Source: JBDNBY01 sp039767595
Lineage (GTDB): Bacteria > Pseudomonadota > Alphaproteobacteria > Rhodobacterales > Rhodobacteraceae
Assembly: GCA_039767595.1 (NCBI GenBank)
Contig: JBDNBY010000182.1
Coordinates: 1-11,645, forward strand
DNA: 11,645 bases
Reading direction: 5' to 3'
The first letter of the stretch is position 1, and each line of letters begins with the position of its first letter. The position numbers and the translations under genes were made by a program. Below are positions 7,351 through 11,645 of the stretch, in pieces. Under the pieces are notes generated by a model. The model was given only the letters and a program-made list of their open reading frames with translations. It was not told where the DNA came from and searched no databases.

Positions 7351-7367
7351 GAGCAATCTCTTGCTCT
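7350..7367. repeat. perfect inverted repeat at the predicted deoC transcription start
   Basis: AGAGCAA-tctc-TTGCTCT is a perfect 7-base inverted repeat around 4 bases. It overlaps the end of the candidate -10 box and the predicted transcription start, a usual place for a repressor operator. As RNA it could form a small stem, but there is no T run, so it is not a terminator. No regulator gene lies in the window to assign to it. Confidence 0.45.
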
Positions 7368-7414
7368 CATCGATCAGGGGTGTAGGATTGCACTGACGTC
7401 TAAAGGAATGAACT

Positions 7415-8380
7415 ATGCCAGATCCGCTCTCTTCCCCTATTGCGCGCCCTGCGCCGATGCCTCTTGATCTGGATTGGGTGCAATCTGTGGCCATAAATCG
7501 GCCCGCTCTGGAGCGGCGCTGCGCCACGCTCGGGGGACGGCGCACGGTTAAAAAAGAATATCAGGCGGCATGGTTAATCAAAGCCTTGGAATGTATTGAT
7601 CTGACCACGTTGTCAGGCGATGACACCGAGGCGCGCGTGCGCCGGTTATGTGCCAAGGCCAAGCATCCGCTCAATCCTGAATTGGTCTCTGCGCTGGGCA
7701 TCACGGCGCCGCATGTGGGCGCGGTGTGTGTCTATCATGATATGGTGGCGGCGGCTGTCGCGGCTCTTGAGGGCACGGGCATCCCCGTTGCGGCCGTCTC
7801 GACAGGGTTTCCCGCGGGGCTCAGCCCGTTTGCCCTGCGCGTGGCAGAGATCGAAGCCTCTGTTGCGGATGGCGCTCAAGAGATCGATATCGTCATTTCG
7901 CGGCGGCATGTTTTGGCGGGAAATTGGCAAGCGCTCTATGATGAAATGCGCGCCTTTCGAGAGGCCTGCGGCGCGGCGCATGTCAAGGCGATTTTGGCCA
8001 CGGGCGAGTTGGGCACTCTGCGTCATGTGGCGCAGGCCTCCTTGGTGTGCATGATGGCGGGCGCCGATTTCATAAAAACATCAACGGGCAAAGAGCCTGT
8101 GAACGCGACCTTGCCTGTGTCATTGACGATGATCCGCCAAATCCGCGCCTTTCACGTGCGCACCGGTCAGATCGTCGGATTTAAACCCGCCGGCGGTATT
8201 TCTAAGACCAAAGAGGCGCTGCTTTATTTAATGTTGATGAAAGAAGAGCTGGGCGACGATTGGCTGCGGCCTGAGCTGTTCCGATTTGGCGCTTCATCCC
8301 TTTTGGGGGATATTGAGCGTCAACTCGAACATTTTGTCACTGGGTATTATTCCGCGAATTACCGTCACGCGATGGGCTAA
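7415..8380 (+). CDS. deoC: deoxyribose-phosphate aldolase
   Basis: The 321-residue product is a class I aldolase of the DeoC family, longer than the 259-residue E. coli enzyme because of an N-terminal extension of about 50 residues. It splits 2-deoxyribose 5-phosphate into glyceraldehyde 3-phosphate and acetaldehyde in the cytosol, the last step of deoxynucleoside breakdown. The Schiff-base lysine is K221 in DFIKTSTGK. The proton-relay residues are D158 in QEIDIVISRR and K257 in GFKPAGGI, matching D102, K167 and K201 of E. coli. VSTGFPAG (129-135) and KAILATGELG (191-200) are further family motifs. The ATG follows AAAGGA at 7402-7407 with a normal gap. The ALDH16 gene begins 10 bases after the stop and its ribosome site overlaps that stop, so the two are an operon. 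No deoA, deoD or deoxyribokinase is in the window. Confidence 0.96.
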   Translation: MPDPLSSPIARPAPMPLDLDWVQSVAINRPALERRCATLGGRRTVKKEYQAAWLIKALECIDLTTLSGDDTEARVRRLCAKAKHPLNPELVSALGITAPHVGAVCVYHDMVAAAVAALEGTGIPVAAVSTGFPAGLSPFALRVAEIEASVADGAQEIDIVISRRHVLAGNWQALYDEMRAFREACGAAHVKAILATGELGTLRHVAQASLVCMMAGADFIKTSTGKEPVNATLPVSLTMIRQIRAFHVRTGQIVGFKPAGGISKTKEALLYLMLMKEELGDDWLRPELFRFGASSLLGDIERQLEHFVTGYYSANYRHAMG

Positions 8381-8390
8381 GGAGAACGTC

Positions 8391-10733
8391 ATGAACCTTT
8401 CAGAGATAAAAGATGCCATGGCATATGGTCCTGCGTTGGAAGCGGCCGATGATGCCTTTGAGTGGCTCGTTGATAATGGCTCTCAATTTGGGCATTTCAT
8501 TGGAGGGACCTTTACGGATCATAGTGCGGATTTCAAAGCGATGAACCCCGCTAACAATGAAACGCTTGCCACTCTCTCGCAAGCGACGGATCGAGATATA
8601 GATGCCGCTGTGCGCGCGGCGCGATCTGCACAACCCGATTGGGCGGCGGCGGGCGGCAAGGCGCGGGCCAAAGTGCTTTATGCTTTGGCGCGGTTGATTC
8701 AGAAAAATGCGCGGCTCTTTGCGGTGCTCGAGACGCTAGACAATGGCAAGCCGTTGCGCGAGACGCGCGATATTGATGTGCCTTTGGTCATCCGCCATTT
8801 TTATCACCATGCGGGGCATGCTCAGCTCTTTGATCAGGAGTATCCAAATCATCGGGCCTATGGGGTTTGCGCACAAATCATTCCATGGAATTTTCCGTTG
8901 CTCATGTTGGCGTGGAAAGTGGCCCCTGCTTTGGCGGCGGGCAATGCTGTTGTGTTGAAACCGGCCGAGCAAACGTCCCTTACGGCGCTCTTGTTTGCTC
9001 AGATCTGTCAGCAGGCCGGCGTGCCGCGCGGTGTGGTCAATATCATCACTGGCGATGGGCGAGTGGGCGCGGCCTTGGCGGCGCATCCTGATGTGAATAA
9101 AGTTGCCTTTACAGGCTCGACCGCTGTGGGCCGGATGATCCGCGAAGCGACCGCAGGTCAGCAAAAATCGCTCACCCTCGAGCTTGGCGGGAAATCGCCC
9201 TTTATTGTTTTTGATGACGCGGATTTAGACAGCGCTGTTGAGGGTGTCGTGGATGCGATATGGCTCAATGGCGGGCAAGTGTGTTGCGCTGGGTCGCGCT
9301 TGATCGTGCAAGAAAGCGTATACACCGACTTTATGGATCGCCTCAAGCTGCGGATGGCCAAGCTGCGTGTCGGTCAACCTATGGATAAAACCGTGGATAT
9401 GGGATCGTTGATCGATGCGCGTCAGGGGGAGGTGATCCGCGAAAAATTGGCCTTGGCGCAAGGGCAGGGCGTGTTCCAGCCGGACATCGACATGCCGGCT
9501 GAGGGCGTTTTTCTCAAGCCGACTGTGATTGAGCATCTCGAAACGGCGCACCCTCTTATGCAAGATGAGATTTTCGGCCCTGTTTTGGTGACGACATCGT
9601 TCCGCACGCCGGCCGAAGCCGTGGCGCTGGCCAATGACACTCGGTACGGACTGGCGGCCTCGATTTGGTCGGAAAATATCAGTGTTGCCATGGAGATCGC
9701 GTCCAAAGTTGTGGCCGGCGTTGTGTGGATCAATAGCACCAATCAATTTGATGCGGCCGTCGGCTTTGGCGGTGTGCGCGAGAGCGGGTATGGCCGCGAG
9801 GGTGGGGCGATTGGGCTGATGGCCTATTGCACGGATAGTGCAACTGGGTCGGAGAAGTTGGGTGACATCGTGCCCAACACGGGCGAAGCGCTCGCGCAAA
9901 TCCACCTTGATCATACGCAAAAGCTCTTTATCGGGGGCAAGCAAACGCGCCCAGATGGTGGGTATTCTGATCCATGCTTTAGCCATGAGGGCACCTATAT
10001 CACCCATGCCGCCCGCGCCAATCGCAAGGATATCCGCAATGCCGTTGAGGCCGCCCATGCCGCCAAAGCATGGGGCCGCAGCACGGCGCATCTGCGGGCG
10101 CAGATCCTGTATTTTATGGCGGAAAACCTTTCTGCGCGCGCGGATCACATGGCGGCGCAGGTTCAGGCCATGACAGGCCAAGATGGCCGTGCCGAAGTCG
10201 ATGCATCGATTGATCGTCTGATGAGCTATGCGGCGCTGGCCGATAAATTTGACGGTGGCGTTCGTCAAGCCCCGCTCAAGGCGCTGGTCACTGAGGTGAT
10301 TGAGCCGATGGATGTCGTGGGCGTCATTTGTCCGAATGAGGCGCCATTGCTGGGATTGCTCACAACCATTGGTGCGACGATGAGTGTGGGCGCGCGGGTC
10401 GTTGCCCTTGCATCCGAGCCATATGGCGCCATTTTGCGCGATGTGTATAGTTTGCTTGAAACATCGGATGTGCCTGCGGGTGTGGTCAATTTGCTCACCG
10501 GCCGCCATGCAGAGTTAGCGCCGCATTTGGCGGGGCATATGGATGTGGATGCACTGTGGTGTTTTGGGGCCGAAAGCCTGAGCGAAACGATAGAGCGATT
10601 GAGCGCCACGAACTTGAAACGCACTTGGGTCAATCACGGTTATGCGCGGGATTGGTATGAGGCGGGGCATGAAGTACGGTTCCTGCGCGAGGCCAGTGAA
10701 GTGAAATCAATTTGGGTGCCTTACGGGGTCTAA
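8391..10733 (+). CDS. ALDH16-family aldehyde dehydrogenase (active ALDH domain plus truncated pseudo-ALDH C-terminal domain)
   Basis: The 780-residue product has two ALDH-related parts. Residues about 30-485 form a complete NAD-dependent aldehyde dehydrogenase with N167 in PWNFP, K190 in VLKPAEQ, TGSTAVG (241-247), E264 in LELGGKSP, catalytic C298 in GGQVCCAGSR and E393 in EIFGPV. Residues about 508-780 resemble only the NAD-binding half of a second ALDH: GVICPNEAP (644-652) stands where PWNFP would be, DVPAGVVNLLTG (693-704) matches the adjacent helix-strand, and the chain ends before any catalytic segment. This architecture is that of ALDH16, whose bacterial members are active, whereas mammalian ALDH16A1 lacks the cysteine. 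Placed directly after deoC, it may convert the acetaldehyde made by DeoC to acetate, an inference. The ATG at 8391 follows TAAGGAG, which includes the deoC stop; the longer frame from 8286 overlaps deoC and is rejected. Confidence 0.94.
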   Translation: MNLSEIKDAMAYGPALEAADDAFEWLVDNGSQFGHFIGGTFTDHSADFKAMNPANNETLATLSQATDRDIDAAVRAARSAQPDWAAAGGKARAKVLYALARLIQKNARLFAVLETLDNGKPLRETRDIDVPLVIRHFYHHAGHAQLFDQEYPNHRAYGVCAQIIPWNFPLLMLAWKVAPALAAGNAVVLKPAEQTSLTALLFAQICQQAGVPRGVVNIITGDGRVGAALAAHPDVNKVAFTGSTAVGRMIREATAGQQKSLTLELGGKSPFIVFDDADLDSAVEGVVDAIWLNGGQVCCAGSRLIVQESVYTDFMDRLKLRMAKLRVGQPMDKTVDMGSLIDARQGEVIREKLALAQGQGVFQPDIDMPAEGVFLKPTVIEHLETAHPLMQDEIFGPVLVTTSFRTPAEAVALANDTRYGLAASIWSENISVAMEIASKVVAGVVWINSTNQFDAAVGFGGVRESGYGREGGAIGLMAYCTDSATGSEKLGDIVPNTGEALAQIHLDHTQKLFIGGKQTRPDGGYSDPCFSHEGTYITHAARANRKDIRNAVEAAHAAKAWGRSTAHLRAQILYFMAENLSARADHMAAQVQAMTGQDGRAEVDASIDRLMSYAALADKFDGGVRQAPLKALVTEVIEPMDVVGVICPNEAPLLGLLTTIGATMSVGARVVALASEPYGAILRDVYSLLETSDVPAGVVNLLTGRHAELAPHLAGHMDVDALWCFGAESLSETIERLSATNLKRTWVNHGYARDWYEAGHEVRFLREASEVKSIWVPYGV

Positions 10734-11110
10734 TTGCTAAATTGACCTTTCAGCCCGCCCATCACGCCGCGTTCTTTTTCGCTGTTGCCGCAATCTGCGG
10801 TAACGGTGCGATCGGCGCGTAAAAAGAACTCTGTTCCATCAAATTCGACGTCGTCATATTTGGGGGCCAGCACCAATTTGAATTTTGTATTGTACAGAGC
10901 GCGCACTGTGGCGGTGCCTTCTGTGAACGAGGCATAGCGCCCTGTTGCCAGATTACGCAAAACAAAGTCGCGATCCGGTAACGCGCAGGTGTTGTTCAGG
11001 CTTACTTGGACCGAGATGATCCCCTTGGGTGCGCCAAAAAGGCGATCTTGAAAGAGAACAACTGCGATCACGCCCAGCGCAAGAGTTGCGGCGGTTATCC
11101 ATTTTATCAT
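10730..11110 (-). CDS. hypothetical membrane-anchored protein, 126 residues
   Basis: I do not recognise the family. The product starts MIKW and has one hydrophobic segment at about residues 4-20, followed by QDRLFG and a soluble part of about 100 residues. That part looks beta-rich (IISVQVSLNN, YASFTEGTATVRALYN, FKLVLAPKYDDVEF) and holds two cysteines, C42 and C107, which could form a disulfide if the domain is periplasmic. The short N-terminus and single segment suggest an uncleaved anchor, although a signal peptide is possible. The frame is open to a TTG at 11137, but the ATG at 11110 follows AAAGGA at a slightly long distance and is preferred. It lies 55 bases after yaaA on the same strand and may be co-transcribed with it. 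Its TAG overlaps the ALDH16 stop by 4 bases on the opposite strand. That it is a real gene is supported by the anchor, the ribosome site and the fit between its neighbours. Confidence 0.72.
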   Translation of the reverse strand: MIKWITAATLALGVIAVVLFQDRLFGAPKGIISVQVSLNNTCALPDRDFVLRNLATGRYASFTEGTATVRALYNTKFKLVLAPKYDDVEFDGTEFFLRADRTVTADCGNSEKERGVMGGLKGQFSN

Positions 11111-11165
11111 ATCTGCGCGATCCTTTTGCTGTGTCAAGAAACGCGCAAATGCGTGGAAATGTTAC

Positions 11166-11645
11166 CTAACTGTCGGGATTTCGAACAAAGGCAGGTGCGG
11201 TCGGCGTCGACAGATCACAATCATAGGCATATCCGCCCGTGTCAAAATCGATCAAATCCTTAGGGTTGGTTAACCGATGCTCGACGATATAGCGGGCCAT
11301 GGCGCCGCGCGCTTTTTTAGCCCAAAAGCTGACGATCTTGGGCGTGCCGTTTTTAATGTCATAGAATTTCGGCGTGATAATGGTGAGGCCCAAGGCCGCT
11401 TGGTCGACGGCGCCGAAATATTCCTCGGATGCGCAATTTACCAGCGTGTCGGTCTGCGCCTGCGCGGCATCTTGGGCCAAAAGGGGCGCGATGTGACCCT
11501 TCCAAAAAGCATAGAGATTGGTGCCGCGCTCTGATGCAACGCGGCTGCCCATTTCAAGGCGATAGGGCTCGATTTCATCCAAAGGGCGCAGCACGCCATA
11601 CAGACCAGATAAAATGCGCAAGTGATCTTGGGCCCAGCGCACGGC
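11166..11645 (-). CDS. yaaA: peroxide stress protein YaaA (DUF328), C-terminal part
   Basis: The gene enters from the right edge; 159 residues to the TAG at 11166-11168 are present, about the last 60 percent of a usual length near 255. The family signature is clear: HLRILSGLYGVLRPLD followed by EPYRLEMGSR, then NLYAFWKG, LVNCASEEYF, TIITPKFYDI, IVSFWAKKARGAMARYIVEH and the closing GYAYD-x3-ST segment with a final FVR. In E. coli YaaA is induced by OxyR and lowers intracellular free iron during hydrogen peroxide stress, limiting Fenton damage. The protein is cytosolic and binds DNA in vitro in reports on the family. A GTG near the window edge (11640-11642) is internal to the conserved region and is not the start. 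It is followed 55 bases later by the 126-residue membrane protein gene. Confidence 0.93.
   Translation of the reverse strand, partial: AVRWAQDHLRILSGLYGVLRPLDEIEPYRLEMGSRVASERGTNLYAFWKGHIAPLLAQDAAQAQTDTLVNCASEEYFGAVDQAALGLTIITPKFYDIKNGTPKIVSFWAKKARGAMARYIVEHRLTNPKDLIDFDTGGYAYDCDLSTPTAPAFVRNPDS

Noticed and set aside
9225..10508. Open frame of 427 codons on the minus strand inside the ALDH16 gene
   Set aside because: It is antisense to a gene with clear catalytic motifs, has no recognisable domain and a composition typical of a shadow frame in GC-rich coding DNA.
10726..10748. Imperfect inverted repeat GGTCTAATT / AAATTGACC at the convergent gene ends, considered as a bidirectional terminator
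   Set aside because: Two mismatches and an AT-rich stem make it too weak to call.
11136..11153. Small ACGC/GCGT inverted repeat between yaaA and the 126-residue protein gene, considered as a terminator
   Set aside because: The stem is only four bases and there is no T run; it does not support a transcript end.
1..11645. Mobile elements, defence systems, CRISPR arrays, tRNA or rRNA genes
   Set aside because: No transposase, integrase, repeat-spacer pattern, cloverleaf or rRNA-like stretch was seen; gene content and composition look uniform and chromosomal.

Overview
The window looks like chromosomal DNA from an alphaproteobacterium of the order Rhodobacterales (Roseobacter group). The basis is protein-level resemblance: a bacterial ALDH16-type aldehyde dehydrogenase next to deoC, a gpmI-envC-ctpA-rppH cluster of alphaproteobacterial type, moderately high GC, and tight packing. 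Genus cannot be fixed by eye. No tRNA, rRNA, insertion sequence, phage gene, CRISPR array or origin was seen, and no gene-free stretch exceeds about 130 bases.

Layout. (1) Bases 1-973, minus strand: trpA (tryptophan synthase alpha) followed 13 bases later by the first 56 codons of an FMN-dependent alpha-hydroxy-acid (L-lactate type) dehydrogenase that leaves the window. (2) Bases 974-1096: a divergent control region with several short palindromes. (3) Bases 1097-2194, plus strand: ychF, a P-loop ATPase that binds ribosomes. (4) Bases 2237-7289, minus strand: a five-gene operon read gpmI > envC-like > ctpA > rppH > GNAT acetyltransferase. The first three junctions are 4-base ATGA overlaps and the last is an 11-base overlap. 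It joins a glycolytic enzyme, an inactive-looking LytM amidase activator, a periplasmic serine protease, an RNA 5'-pyrophosphohydrolase and a RimJ/RimL-like acetyltransferase. (5) Bases 7290-7414: a divergent control region with two clean inverted repeats and a candidate promoter. (6) Bases 7415-10733, plus strand: deoC (deoxyribose-phosphate aldolase) and, 10 bases later, a 780-residue ALDH16-family aldehyde dehydrogenase. DeoC releases acetaldehyde, so the second enzyme may oxidise it. (7) Bases 10730-11645, minus strand: yaaA (5' end outside the window) followed by a small membrane-anchored protein of unknown function whose stop overlaps the end of the ALDH16 gene.

Most of the content is recognisable core metabolism and envelope maintenance. 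No wholly new system is visible. The points most worth a second look are the DeoC-ALDH16 pairing, the inverted repeats at its promoter, the coupled gpmI-to-GNAT operon, and the orphan 126-residue protein.
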